A stretch of 64,000 bases of DNA, from contig NW_027475147.1 in assembly GCF_051020985.1 (NCBI RefSeq), positions 434,001 to 498,000 on the forward strand, written 5' to 3'. Position numbers and translations under genes: made by a program. The stretch's first letter is position 1, and each line of letters starts with the position of its first letter. The stretch is from Nomia melanderi (Eukaryota; Arthropoda; Insecta; Hymenoptera; Halictidae). Below are positions 36,401 to 50,153 of the stretch, piece by piece. The notes below the pieces were generated by a model. The model saw nothing but the letters and a program-made list of their open reading frames with translations. It made no database searches and was not told the origin of the DNA.

Positions 36401-37940
36401 CCGATGTTGGTCCGAGGTGGTTCCCGCTGCACAGATTCATGCGCCAGGGCCTCCTACAGACAATGCACTTTGATTTATTGCGCTATCTCTAATAGCACCC
36501 GAGATATCACCAGATATATATTGGATTTTTCCGTGACCCTTAGTGTCCGTCCCCATGAGACGGTGGTTTTCTCGGTCCGTGGTGGTCCGAGGTCGTTCCC
36601 GCTGCACAGATTCATGCACCAGGGCCTCGTACAGACAATGCACATTGATTTATTGCGCTATTTGTAATAGCACCCGAGATATCACCAGATATATATTGGA
36701 TTTTTCCCTGACCATGAGTGTCCGGCCCCATGAGCCCGTGGTTTTCTCGGCCCCTGGTTGTCCGAGGTCGTTGCCGCTGCACAGATTCATGCGACAGGCC
36801 CTCCCGCAGACAATGCGCTTTGATTTATCGCGCTATCTGTAATAGCACCCGAGATATCACCAGATAAATATTGGTTTTTTCCCTGTCCCTGAGTGTCCGG
36901 CCCCATGAGACGGTGGTTTTCTCGGCCCCTGGTGGTCCGAGGTCGTTCCCGCTGCACAGATGCATTCGCCAGGGCCTCCTGCAGATAATTCACTTTCGTT
37001 TATTGCGCTATATCTAATAGCACCCGAGATATCACCAGATATATATTGGATTTTCCCCTGACCCTGAGTGTCCGGCCCCATGAGACGGTGGTTTTCTCGG
37101 CCCCTGGTGGTCCGAGGTCGTTCCCGCTGCACAGATTCATGCGCCAGGGCCTCCTACAGACAATGCACTTTGATTTATTGCCCTATCTGTAATAGCACCC
37201 GAGATATCACCAGATATATATTGGATTTTCCCCTGACCCTGAGTGTCCGGCCCCATGAGACTGTGGTTTTCTCGGCCCCTGGTGGTCCGAGATCGTTCCC
37301 GTTGCACAGATTCATGCGCCAGGGCCTCCTGCAGATAATTCAATTTGGTTTATTGCGCTATCTCTAATAGCAGCCGAGATATCACCAGATATATATTGGA
37401 TTTTCCCCTGAACCTGTGTGTCCGGCCCCATGAGACTGTGGTTTTCTCGGCCCCTGGTGGTCAGAGGTCGTTCCCGCTGCACAGATTCATGCATCAGGGC
37501 CTCCTACAGACAATGCACTTTGATTTATTGCGCTATCTGTAATAGCACCCGAGATATCACCAGATATATATTGGATTTTTCACTGACCCTGAGTGTCCGG
37601 CCCCATGAGACGGTGGTTTTCTCGGCCCCTGGTGGTCAGAGGTCGTTCCCGCTGCACAGACTCGTGCGCCAGGGCCTCCTACAGACAATGCACTTTGATT
37701 TATTGCGCTATCTGTAATAGCACCAGAGATATCACCAGATATATATTGGATTTTACCCTGACCCTGAGTGTCCGGCCCCATGAGACGGTGCTTGTCTCGG
37801 CCCCTGGAGGTCCGAGGACGTTCCCGCAGCACAGATTCATGCGGCAGTGCCTCCTGCAGATAATTCACTTTGGTTTACTGCGCTATCTCTAATAGTACCC
37901 GAGATATCACCAGATATATATTGGATTTTTCCCTAACCCT
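33489..37940 (+). repeat. Matching flanks (3,850-bp spacing) around a 9-unit duplication
   Basis: About 33,489-34,083 recurs at 37,339-37,933. Shared marks are CAATTTGGTTTATTGCGC, CCCCTGAACCTGTGTGTCCG, TGGTCAGAGG, GCATCAGGGCCTC, CAGACTCGTGCGCC, GACGGTGCTTGTCTCGG and CGCAGCACAGATTCATGCGG. The spacing is 22 units. Confidence 0.87.
34085..37126 (+). repeat. 9-unit tandem duplication, 1,575-bp period
   Basis: About 34,085-35,551 recurs at 35,660-37,126 with no difference that I noticed. The repeated content includes CTCTGCCGATGTTGG, TTGCACTGTTTCATGCG, CGGACCCTGGTAGTCCGAGG, CCGAACCCATGAG with CTCAGCCGATG, CGTGACCCTTAGTG, CATGAGCCCGTGG, CAATGCGCTTTGATTTATCG, AGATAAATATTGG and CAGATGCATTCGCC. A sub-unit bridge at 35,552-35,659 completes the period. 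Confidence 0.92.
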
Positions 37941-38466
37941 GAGTGTCCGAACCCATGAGACTGTGGTTTTCTCTGCCGATGGTGGTCCGAGGTCGTTCCC
38001 GCTGCACAGATTCATGCGCCAGGGCCTCCTACAGACAATGTACTTTGATTTATTTCGCTATCTGTAATAGCACCCGAGATATCACCAGATATATATTGGA
38101 TTTTACCCTGACCCTGAGTGTCCGGCCCCATGAGACTGTGGTTTTCTCGGCCCCTGGTGGTCCGAGGTCGTTCCCGTTGCACTGTTTCATGCGCCAGGGC
38201 CTCCTGCAGATAATTAACTTTGGTTTATTGCGCTATCCCTAATAGCACCCGAGATATCACCAGGTATATGTTGGATTTTCCCCTGACCCTGAGTGTCCGG
38301 CCCCATGAGACGGTGGTTGTCTCGGCCCCTGGTGGTCCGAGGTCGTTCCCGTTGCACTGTTTCATGCGCCAGGGCATCCTGCAGATAATTCACTTTGGTT
38401 TATTGCGCTATCTCTAATAGCACCCGAGATATGACCAGATATATATTGGATTTTTCCCTGACCCTG

Positions 38467-40566
38467 AGTGTCCGACCCCATGAGACTGTGGTTTTCTCTG
38501 CCGATGTTGGTCCGAGGTCGTTCCCGCTGCACAGATTCATGCGCCAGGGCCTCCTACAGACAATACACTTTGATTTATTGCGCTATCTGTAATATCACCC
38601 GAGATATCACCAGATATATATTGGATTTTTCACTGACCCTGAGTGTCCGGCCCCATGAGACGGTGGTTTTCTCGGCCCCTGGTGGTCCGAGGTCGTGCCC
38701 GTTGCACAGATTCATGCGCCAGGGCCTCCTGCAGATAATTCACTTTGGTTTATTGCGCTATCTCTAATAGCAGCCGAGATATCACCAGATATATATTGGA
38801 TTTTCCCCTGACCCTGAGTGACCGACCCCATGAGACTGTGGTTTTTTCGGCCCCTGGTGGTCCGAGGTCGTTCCCGCTGCACAGATTCATCCATCAGGGC
38901 CTCCTACAGACAATGCACTTTGATTTATTGCGCTATCTGTAATAGCACCCGAGATATCACCAGATATATATTGGATTTTTCACTGACCCTGAGTGTCCGG
39001 CCCCATGAGACGGTGGTTTTCTCGGCCCCTGGTGGTCCGAGGTCGTTCCCGCTGCACAGATTCGTGCGCCAGGGCCTCCTACAAACAATGCACTTTGATT
39101 TATTGCGCTATCTGTAATAGCACCAGAGATATCACCAGATATATATTGTTTTTTACCCTGACCCTGAGTGTCCGGCCCCATGAGACTGTGGTTTTCTCGG
39201 CCCCTGGTGGTCCGAGGTCGTTCCCGTTGCACAGATTCATGCGGCAGGGCGTCCTGCAGATAATTCACTTTGGTTTATTGCGCTATCTCTAATAGCACCT
39301 AAGATATCACCAGATATATATTGGATTTTTCCCTGACCCTGAGTGTCCGGCCCCATGAGACTGTGGTTTTCTCGGCCCCTGGTGGTCCGAGGTCGTTCCC
39401 GTTGCACGGATTCATGCGCCAGGGCCTGCTGCAGATAATTCACTATGATTTATTGCGCTATCGGTAATAGCAGCCGAGATATCACCAGATATATATTGGA
39501 TTTTCCCCTCAACCTGAGTGTCCGACCCCATGAGACTGTGGTTTTCTCTGCCGATGTTGGTCCGAGGTCGTTCCCGCTGCACAGATTCATGCGCCAGGGC
39601 CTCCTACAGACAATACACTTTGATTTATTGCGCTATCTGTAATAGCACCCGAGATATCACCAGATATATATTGGATTTTTCACTGACCCTGAGTGTCCGG
39701 CCCCATGAGACGGTGGTTTTCTCGGCCCCTGGTGGTCCGAGGTCGTGCCCGTTGCACAGATTCATGCGCCAGGGCCTCCTGCAGATAATTCACTTTGGTT
39801 TATTGCGCTAGCTCTAATAGCAGCCGAGATATCACCAGATATATATTGGATTTTCCCCTGACCCTGAGTGACCGACCCCATGAGACTGTGGTTTTTTCGG
39901 CCCCTGGTGGTCCGAGGTCGTTCCCGCTGCACAGATTCATCCATCAGGGCCTCCTACAGACAATGCACTTTGATTTATTGCGCTATCTGTAATAGCACCC
40001 GAGATATCACCAGATATATATTGGATTTTTCACTGACCCTGAGTGTCCGGCCCCATGAGACGGTGGTTTTCTCGGCCCCTGGTGGTCCGAGGTCGTTCCC
40101 GCTGCACAGATTCGTGCGCCAGGGCCTCCTACAAACAATGCACTTTGATTTATTGCGCTATCTGTAATAGCACCAGAGATATCACCAGATATATATTGTT
40201 TTTTACCCTGACCCTGAGTGTCCGGCCCCATGAGACTGTGGTTTTCTCGGCCCCTGGTGGTCCGAGGTCGTTCCCGTTGCACAGATTCATGCGGCAGGGC
40301 GTCCTGCAGATAATTCACTTTGGTTTATTGCGCTATCTCTAATAGCACCTAAGATATCACCAGATATATATTGGATTTTTCCCTGACCCTGAGTGTCCGG
40401 CCCCATGAGACTGTGGTTTTCTCGGCCCCTGGTGGTCCGAGGTCGTTCCCGTTGCACGGATTCATGCGGCAGGGCGTCCTGCAGATAATTCACTTTGATT
40501 TATTGCGCTATCGGTAATAGCAGCCGAGATATCACCAGATATATATTGGATTTTCCCCTGACCCTG
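38467..40566 (+). repeat. 6-unit tandem duplication, 1,050-bp period
   Basis: About 38,467-39,516 is followed by 39,517-40,566. Shared marks are CTCTGCCGATGTTGG, CAATACACTTTGATTTATTG, GTCGTGCCCGTTGCAC, GAGTGACCGACC, TTTTTTCGGCCCC, CATCCATCAGGG, CTACAAACAATGCAC, ATATTGTTTTTTACCC, GCGGCAGGGCGTCCTG and TATCGGTAATAGCAGCC. Small differences occur near 39,428-39,445 and CTATCTCTAAT against CTAGCTCTAAT (about 39,810). Confidence 0.92.
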
Positions 40567-43500
40567 AGTGTCCGGCCCCATGAGACGGTGGTTTTCTCGG
40601 CCCCTGGTGGTCCTAGGTCGTTCCCGCTGCACAGATGCATGCGCCAGGGCCTCCTGCAGATAATTCACTTTGGTTTATTGCGCTATCGGTAATAGCAGCC
40701 GAGATATCACCAGATATATATTGGATTTTCCCCTGACCCTGAGTGTCCGGCCCCATGAGACGGTGGTTTTCTCGGCCCCTGGTGGTCCTAGGTCGTTCCC
40801 GCTGCACAGATGCATGCGCCAGGGCCTCCTGCAGATAATTCACTTTGGTTTATTGCGCTGTATCTAATAGCACCCGAAAATATCACCAGATATATATTGG
40901 ATTTTCCCCTGACCCTGAGTGTCCGGCCCCATGTGACTGTGGTTTTCTCGGCGCCTGGTGGTCCGAGGTCGTTCCCGTTGCACTGTATCATGCGCCAGGG
41001 CCTCCTGCAGATAATTCACTTTGGTTTATTGCGCTATCTCTAATAGCACCCGTGATATCACCAGATATATATTGGATTTTCCCCTGACCCTGAGTGTCCG
41101 GCCCAATGAGACGGTGGATTTCTCGGCCCCTGGTGGTCCGCTGTCGTTCCCGCTGCACAGATTCAGGCGCCAGGGCCTCCTACAGACAATGCACTTTGAC
41201 TTATTGCGCTATCTGTAATAGCACCCGAGATATCACCAGATATATATTGGATTTTTCACTGACCCTAAGTGTCCGGCCCCTCGGGACGATGGTTTTCTCG
41301 GCCCCTGGTGGTCCGAGGTCGTTCCCGCTGCACAGATTCATGCGCCAGGGCCTCCTGCAGATAATTCACTTTGGTTTATTGCGCTATCTGTAATAGCACC
41401 CGAGATATCACCAGATATATATTGGATTTTTCACTGACCCTGAGTGTCCGGCCCCATGAGACGGTGGTTTTCTCGGCCCCTGGTGGTCCAAGGTCGTTCC
41501 CGCTGCACAGACTCGTGCGCCAGGGCCTCCTACAGACAATGCACTTTGATTTATTGCGCTATCTGTAATAGCACCAGAGATATCACCAGATATATATTGG
41601 ATTTTACCCTGACCCTGAGTGTCCGGCCCCATGAGACGGTGCTTGTCTCGGCCCCTGGAGGTCCGAGGACGTTCCCGCAGCACAGATTCATGCGGCAGTG
41701 CCTCCTGCAGATAATTCACTTTGGTTTACTGCGCTATCTCTAATAGTACCCGAGATATCACCAGATATATATTGGATTTTTCCCTGACCCTGAGTGTCCG
41801 ACCCCATGAGACTGTGGTTTTCTCTGCCGATGGTGGTCCGAGGTCGTTCCCGCTGCACAGATTCAGGCGCCAGGGCCTCCTACAGACAATACACTTTGAT
41901 TTATTGCGCTATCTGTAATAGCACCCGAGATATCACCAGATATATATTGGATTTTTCACTGACCCTGAGTGTCCGGCCCCATGAGACGGTGGTTTTCTCG
42001 GCCCCTGGTGGTCCGAGGTCGTGCCCGTTGCACAGATTCATGCGCCAGGGCCTCCTGCAGATAATTCAATTTGGTTTATTGCGCTATCTCTAATAGCAGC
42101 CGTGATATCACCAGATATATATTGGATTTTCCCCTGACCCTGAGTGACCGACCCCATGAGACTGTGGTTTTTTCGGCCCCTGGTGGTCCGAGGTCGTTGC
42201 CGCTGCACAGATTCATCCATCAGGGCCTCCTACAGACAATGCACTTTGATTTATTGCGCTATCTGTAATAGCACCCGAGATATCACCAGATATATATTGG
42301 ATTTTTCACTGACCCTGAGTGTCCGGCCCCATGAGACGGTGGTTTTCTCGGCCCCTGGAGGTCCGAGGACGTTCCCGCTGCACAGATTCATGCGCCAGTG
42401 CCTCCTGCAGATAATTCACTTTGGTTTACTGCGCTATCTCTAATAGTACCCGAGATATCACCAGATATATATTGGATTTTTCCCTGACCCTGAGTGTCCG
42501 ACCCCATGAGACTGTGGTTTTCTCTGCCGATGGTGGTCCGAGGTCGTTCCCGCTGCACAGATCCATGCGCCAGGGCCTCCTACAGACAATGCACTTTGAT
42601 TTATTGCGCTATCTCTAATAGCACCCGAGATATCACCAGATATATATTGGATTTTCCCCTGACCCTGAGTGTCCGGCCCCATGAGACTGTGGTTTTCTCG
42701 TCCCCTGGTTGTCCGAGGTCGTTCCCACTGCACAGATTCAGGCGCCAGGGCCTCCTACAGACAATGCACTTTGACTTATTGCGCTATCTGTAATAGCTCC
42801 CGAGATATCACCAGATATATATTGGATTTTTCACTGATCCTAAGTGTCCGGCCCCTCGGGACAGTGGTTTTCTCGGCCCCTGGTGGACCGAGGTCGTTCC
42901 CGCTGCACAGATTCATGCGCCAGGCCCTCCCGCAGATAATTCACTTTGGTTTATTGCGCTATCTCTAATAGCACCCAAGATATCGCCAGATATATATTGG
43001 ATTTTTCCCTGACCCTGAGTGTCCGGCCCCATGAGACTGTGGTTTTCTCGGCGCCTGGTGGTCCGAGGTCGCTCCCGTTGCACTGTTTCATGCGCCAGGG
43101 CCTCCTGCAGATAATTCACTTTGGTTTATTGCGCTATCTCTAATAGCACCCGACATATCACCAGATATATATTGGATTTTCCCCTTACCCTGAGTGTCCG
43201 GCCCCATGAGACTGCGGTTTTCTCGGCCCCTGGTGGTCCGAGGTCGTTCCCGCTGCACAGATTAATGCATCAGGGCCTCCTACAGACAATGCACTTTGAT
43301 TTATTGCGCTATCTGTAATAGCACCCGATATATCACCAGATATATATTGGATTTTCCCCTGACCCTGAGTGTCCGGCCCCATGAGACTGTGGTTTTCTCG
43401 TCCCCTGGTTGTCCGAGGTCGTTCCCACTGCACAGATTCAGGCGCCAGGGCCTCCTACAGACAATGCACTTTGACTTATTGCGCTATCTGTAATAGCTCC

Positions 43501-46240
43501 CGAGATATCACCAGATATATATTGGATTTTTCACTGACCCTAAGTGTCCGGCCCCTCGGAACGGTGGTTTTCTCGGCCCCTGGTGGTCCGAGGTCGTTCC
43601 CGCTGCACAGATTCGTGCGCCAGGGCCTCCTACGGACAATGCACTTTGATTTATTGCGCTATCTGTAATAGCACCAGAGATATCACCAGATATATATTGG
43701 ATTTTACCCTGACCCTGAGTGTCCGGCCCCATGAGACGGTGGTTGTCTCGGCCCCTGGTGGTCCGAGGTCGTTCCCGCTGCACAGATTCATGCGCCAGGG
43801 CCTCCTGCAGATCATTCACTTTGGTTTATTGCGCTATCTCTAATAGCACCCAAGATATCACCAGATATATATTGGATTTTTCCCTGACCCTGAGTGTCCG
43901 AACCCATGAGACTGTGGTTTTCGCTGCCGATGTTGGTCCGAGGTCGTTCCCGCTGCACAGATTCATGCGCCAGGGCCTCCTACAGACAATGCACTTTGAT
44001 TCATTGCGCTATCTGTAATAGCACCCGAGATATCACCAGATATATATTGGATTTTTCACTGACCCTGAGTGCCCGGCCCCATGATACGGTGGTTTTCTCG
44101 GCCCCTGGTGGTCCGAGGTCGTTCCCGCTGTACAGATTCATGCGCCAGGGCCTCCTACAGAAAATGCACTTTGATTTATTGCGCTATATGTAATAGCACC
44201 CGAGATATCGCCAGATATATATTGGATTTTACCCTGACCCTGAGTGTCCGGCCCCATGAGACGGTGGTTGTCTCGGCCCCTGGTGGTCCGAGGTCGTTCC
44301 CGCTGCACAGATTCATGCGCCAGGGCCTCCTGCAGATCATTAACTTTGGTTTATTGCGCTATCTCTAATAGCACCCAAGATATCACCAGATATATATTGG
44401 ATTTTTCCCTGACCCTGAGTGTCCGAACCCATGAGTCTGTGGTTTTCTCTGCCGATGTTGGTCCGAGGTCGTTCCCGCTGCACAGATTCATGCGCCAGGG
44501 CCTCCTACAGACAATGCACTTTGATTTACTGCGCTATCTGTAATAGCACCCGAGATATCACCAGATATATATTGGATTTTTCCCTGACCCTGAGTGTCCG
44601 AACCCATGAGACTGTGGTTTTCTCTGCCGACGTTGTTCCGAGGTCGTTCCCGCTGCACAGATTCATGCGCCAGGGCCTCCTACAGACAATGCACTTTGAT
44701 TTATTGCGCTATCTGTAATAGCACCCGAGATATCACAAGATATATATTGGATTTTTCACTGACCCTAAGTGTCCGGCCCCTCGGGACGGTGGTTTTCTCG
44801 GCCCCTGGTGGTCCGAGGTCGTTCCCGCTGCACAGATTCATGCGCCGGGGCCTCCTGCAGATAATTCACTTTGGTTTATTGCGCTATCTCTAATAGCACC
44901 CAAGATATCGCCAGATATATATTGGATTTTTCCCTGACCCTGAGTGTCCGGCCCCATGATACTGCGGTTTTCTCGGCCCCTGGTGGTACGAGGTCGTTCC
45001 CGCTGCACAGATTCATGAGCCAGGGCCACCTACAGACAATGCTCTTTGATTTATTGCGCTATATGTAATAGCACCCGAGATATCACCAGATATATATTGG
45101 ATTTTACCCTGACCCTGAGTGTCCGGACCCATGAGACGGTGGTTGTCTCGGCCCCTGGTGGTCCGAGGTCGTTCCCGCTGCACAGATTCATGCGCCAGGG
45201 CCTCCTACGGACTATGCACTTTGATTTATTGCGCTATCTGTAATAGCACCAGAGATATCACCAGATATATATTGAATTTTACCCTGACCCTGAGTGTCCG
45301 GCCCCATGAGACGGTGGTTGTCTCGGCCCCTGGTGGTCCGAGGTCGTTCCCGCTGCACAGATTCATGCGCCAGGGCCTCCTGCAGATCATTCACTTTGGT
45401 TTATTGCGCTATCTCTAATAGCACCCAAGATATCACCAGATATATATTGGATTTTTCCCTGACCCTGAGTGTCCGAACCCATGAGACTGTGGTTTTCGCT
45501 GCCGATGTTGGTCCGAGGTCGTTCCCGCTGCACAGATTCATGCGCCAGGGCCTCCTACAGACAATGCACTTTGATTCATTGCGCTATCTGTAATAGCACC
45601 CGAGATATCACCAGATATATATTGGTTTTTTCCCTGTCCCTGAGTGTCCGGCCCCATGAGACGGTGGTTTTCTCGGCCCCTGGTGGTCCGAGGTCGTTGC
45701 CGCTGCACAGATTCATGCGACAGGCCCTCCCGCAGACAATGCACTTTGATTTATTGCGCTATATGTAATAGCACCCGAGATATCACCAGATATATAATGG
45801 ATTTTTCCCTGACCCTGAGTGTCCGGCCCCATGTGACGGCGGTTTTCTTGGCCCCTGGTGGTCCGAGGTCGTTCCCGCTGCACACAAGCATGCGCCAGGG
45901 CATCCTGCAGATAATTCACTTTGGTTTATTGCGCTATCTCTAATAGCAGCCGAGATATCACCAGATATATATTTGATTTTTCCCTGACCCTGAGTGTCCG
46001 GCCCCATGAGACGGAGGTTTTCTCGGCCCCTGGTGGTCCGACGTCGTTGCCGCTGCACAGATTCATGCGACAGGGCCTCCCGCAGACAAAGCACTTTGGT
46101 TTATTGCGCTATCTGTAATAGCACCCGAGATATCACCAGATATATATTGGATTTTCCCCTGACCCTGAGTGTCCGGCCCCATGAGACTGTGGTTTTCTCG
46201 GCCCCTGGTTGTCCGAGGTCGTTCCTGCTGCACAGATTCA
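40512..46240 (+). repeat. Mixed units with 1-, 4-, 9- and 17-unit echoes
   Basis: Neighbouring units at about 40,512 and 40,687 are near-identical (both with TATCGGTAATAGCAGCC and TGGTCCTAGG). About 42,640-42,880 recurs at 43,340-43,580 (4 units: CTCGTCCCCTGGTTGTCC, TTCCCACTGCAC, TTTGACTTATTG, CCCCTCGG). About 43,680-44,020 recurs at 45,255-45,595 (9 units: TTTTCGCTGCCGATG, TTTGATTCATTGCGC). Units at 45,783-46,118 recur 2,975 bp (17 units) downstream. The segment 41,550-43,910 has a second copy at 58,700-61,058. Confidence 0.87.
40703..40878 (+). repeat. 176-bp unit, single-base insertion at its 3' edge
   Basis: The usual CACCCGAGATATCACC is replaced by CACCCGAAAATATCACC: one base is gained and the GATATC motif is lost at the start of the next unit. 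The same change occurs at 56,278-56,453, inside a longer match to this region. Confidence 0.9.
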
Positions 46241-49200
46241 TGCGCCAGGGCCTCCTGCAGATCATTCACTTTGGTTTATTGCGCTATCTCTAATAGCACC
46301 CAAGATATCACCAGATATATATTGGATTTTTCCCTGACCCTGAGTGTCCGAACCCATGAGACTGTGGTTTTCGCTGCCGATGTTGGTCCGAGGTCGTTCC
46401 CGCTGCACAGATTCATGCGCCAGGGCCTCCTACAGACAATGCACTTTGATTCATTGCGCTATCTGTAATAGCACCCGAGATATCACCAGATATATATTGG
46501 ATTTTTCACTGACCCTGAGTGCCCGGCCCCATGATACGGTGGTTTTCTCGGCCCCTGGTGGTCCGAGGTCGTTCCCGCTGTACAGATTCATGCGCCAGGG
46601 CCTCCTACAGAAAATGCACTTTGATTTATTGCGCTATATGTAATAGCACCCGAGATATCGCCAGATATATATTGGATTTTACCCTGACCCTGAGTGTCCG
46701 GCCCCATGAGACGGTGGTTGTCTCGGCCCCTGGTGGTCCGAGGTCGTTCCCGCTGCACAGATTCATGCGCCAGGGTCTCCTGCAGATCATTAACTTTGGT
46801 TTATTGCGCTATCTCTAATAGCACCCAAGATATCACCAGATATATATTGGATTTTTCCCTGACCCTGAGTGTCCGAACCCATGAGTCTGTGGTTTTCTCT
46901 GCCGATGTTGGTCCGAGGTCGTTCCCGCTGCATAGATTCATGCGCCAGGGCCTCCTACAGACAATGCACTTTGATTTACTGCGCTATCTGTAATAGCACC
47001 CGAGATATCACCAGATATATATTGGATTTTTCACTGACCCTGAGTGCCCGGCCCCATGAGACGGTGGTTTTCTCGGCCCCTGGTGGTCCGAGGACGATCC
47101 CACTGTACAGATTTATGCGCCAGGGCCTCCTACAGACAATGCACTTTGATTTATTGCGCTATCTGTAATAGCACCCGAGATATCACCAGATATATATTGG
47201 ATTTTACCCTGACCCTGAGTGTCCGGCCCCATGAGACTTTGGTTTACTCGGCCCCTGGTGGTCCGAGGTCGTTCCCGATGCACAGATTCATGCGCCAGGG
47301 CCTCCTGCAGATAATTCACTTTGACTTATTGCGCTATCTGTAATAGCACCCGAGATATCACCAGATATATATTGGATTTTTCACTGACCCAAAGTGTCCG
47401 GCCCCTCGGGACGGTGGTTTGCTCGGCCCCTGGTGGTCCGAGGTCGTTCCCGCTGCACAGATTCATGCGCCAGGGCCTCCTGCAGATCATTCACTTTGGT
47501 TTATTGCGCTATCTCTAATAGCACCCAAGATATCACCAGATATATATTGGATTTTTCCCTGACCCTGAGTGTCCGAACCCATGAGACTGTGGTTTTCTCT
47601 GCCGACGTTGTTCCGAGGTCGTTCCCGCTGCACAGATTCATGCGCCAGGGCCTCCTACAGACAATGCACTTTGATTTATTGCGCTATCTGTAATAGCACC
47701 CGAGATATCACAAGATATATATTGGATTTTTCACTGACCCTAAGTGTCCGGCCCCTCGGGACGGTGGTTTTCTCGGCCCCTGGTGGTCCGAGGTCGTTCC
47801 CGCTGCACAGATTCATGCGCCGGGGCCTCCTGCAGATAATTCACTTTGGTTTATTGCGCTATCTCTAATAGCACCCAAGATATCGCCAGATATATATTGG
47901 ATTTTTCCCTGACCCTGAGTGTCCGGCCCCATGATACTGCGGTTTTCTCGGCCCCTGGTGGTACGAGGTCGTTCCCGCTGCACAGATTCATGAGCCAGGG
48001 CCACCTACAGACAATGCTCTTTGATTTATTGCGCTATATGTAATAGCACCCGAGATATCACCAGATATATATTGGATTTTACCCTGACCCTGAGTGTCCG
48101 GACCAATGAGACGGTGGTTGTCTCGGCCCCTGGTGGTCCGAGGTCGTTCCCGCTGCACAGATTCATGCGCCAGGGCCTCCTGCAGATCATTCACTTTGGT
48201 TTATTGCGCTATCTCTAATAGCACCCAAGATATCACCAGATATATATTGGATTTTTCCCTGACCCTGAGTGTCCGAACCCATGAGACTGTGGTTTTCTCT
48301 GCCGATGTTGGTCCGAGGTCGTTCCCGCTGCACAGATTCATGCGCCAGGGCCTCCTACAGACAATGCGCTTTGATTTATCGCGCTATCTCTAATGACACC
48401 CGAGATATCACCAGATATATAATGGATTTTTACCTGACCCTGAGTGTCCGGCCCCATGAGACGGTGGTTTTCTTGGCCCCGGGTGTTCCGAGGACGTTCC
48501 CGCTACCCAGATTCATGCGCCAGGGCCTCCTACAGACAATGCACTTTGATTTATTGCGCTATCTGTAATAGCACCCGAGATATCACCAGATAAATATTGG
48601 TTTTTTCCCTGTCCCTGAGTGTCCGGCCCCATGAGACGGTGGTTTTCTCGGCCCCTGGTGGTCCGAGGTCGTTGCCGCTGCACAGATTCATGCGACAGGC
48701 CCTCCCGCAGACAATGCACTTTGATTTATCGCACTATCTCTAATGACACCCGAGATATCACCAGATATATAATGGATTTTTCCCTGACCCTGAGTGTCCG
48801 GCCCCATGTGACGGCGGTTTTCTTGGCCCCTGGTGGTCCGAGGTCGTTCCCGCTGCACACAAGCATGCGCCAGGGCATCCTGCAGATAATTCACTTTGGT
48901 TTATTGCGCTATCTCTAATAGCAGCCGAGATATCACCAGATATATATTTGATTTTTCCCTGACCCTGAGTGTCCGGCCCCATGAGACGGAGGTTTTCTCG
49001 GCCCCTGGTGGTCCGACGTCGTTGCCGCTGCACAGATTCATGCGACAGGGCCTCCCGCAGACAAAGCACTTTGGTTTATTGCGCTATCTGTAATAGCACC
49101 CGAGATATCACCAGATATATATTGGATTTTCCCCTGACCCTGAGTGTCCGGCCCCATGAGACTGTGGTTTTCTCGGCCCCTGGTTGTCCGAGGTCGTTCC

Positions 49201-49978
49201 GGCTGCACAGATTCATTCGCCAGTGCCTCCTACAGACAATGCACATTGATTTATTGCGCTATCTCTAATAGCACCCGAGATATCATCAGATACATCCTGG
49301 GTTTTTACATGACCTTGGGAGTGCGACCCCATGTGTCGGTGGTTTTCTCGGCCCCTGTTGGTCCGAGATCGTTCCCGCTGCACAGATTCATGCGCCAGGG
49401 CCTCCTGCAGACAATGCACTTTGATCTATTTCGCTATCCCTAATAGCACCCGAGATATCACCAGATATATATTGGATTTTTCCTTGACCCTGACAGTCCG
49501 GCCCCATGTGTCGATGGTTTTCTCGGTCCCTCGTGGTCCGTGGTCGGTCCCGCTTCTCAGATTCATGCGCCAGTGCCCCCTGCAGATAATTCACTTTGAT
49601 TTATTGCGCTATCTCTAATAGCACCCGAGATATCACCAGATATATATTGGATTTTTCCTTGACCCTGACAGTCCGGCCGCATGTGTCGATGGTTTTCTCG
49701 GCCCCTGGTGGTCCGAGGTCGTTCCCGCTGCACTGATTCATGCGCTAGGGCCTCCTACAGACAATGCACTTTGATTTATTGCTCTATCTGTAATAGCACC
49801 CGAGATATCAACAGATTTATATTGGATTTTTACCTGATCCTGAGTGTCCGACCCCATGAGACGGTGGTTTTCTCGGCCCCTGGTGGTACGAGGTCGTTCC
49901 CGCTGCACAGATTCATGAGCCAGGGCCTCCTACAGACAATGCACTTTGATTTATTGCGCTATCTGTAATAGCACCCGA

Positions 49979-50153
49979 TATATCACCAGATATATGCTGA
50001 ACTTTTACATGACCTTGGGTGACGGATACCGAAAATCTGTAATTATTTTGGCCCCTGGTGTGCCGACGTCGTTCCTGCTGCCCAGATTCATGCGCCAGGG
50101 CCTCCTGCAGATAATTCACTTTGGTTTATTGCGCTATCTGTAATAGCACCCGA
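49979..50153 (+). repeat. Unit carrying the divergent CTTGGGTGACGGA middle block
   Basis: It has a near-normal GATATATCACCAGATATATG start, then GAACTTTTACATGACCTTGG and GTGACGGATACCGAAAATC, then ATTTTGGCCCCTGGTGTGCC. It belongs with the unit at 5,532 and the GGAG/CTCC units. Its copy is at 54,179-54,353. Confidence 0.88.
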
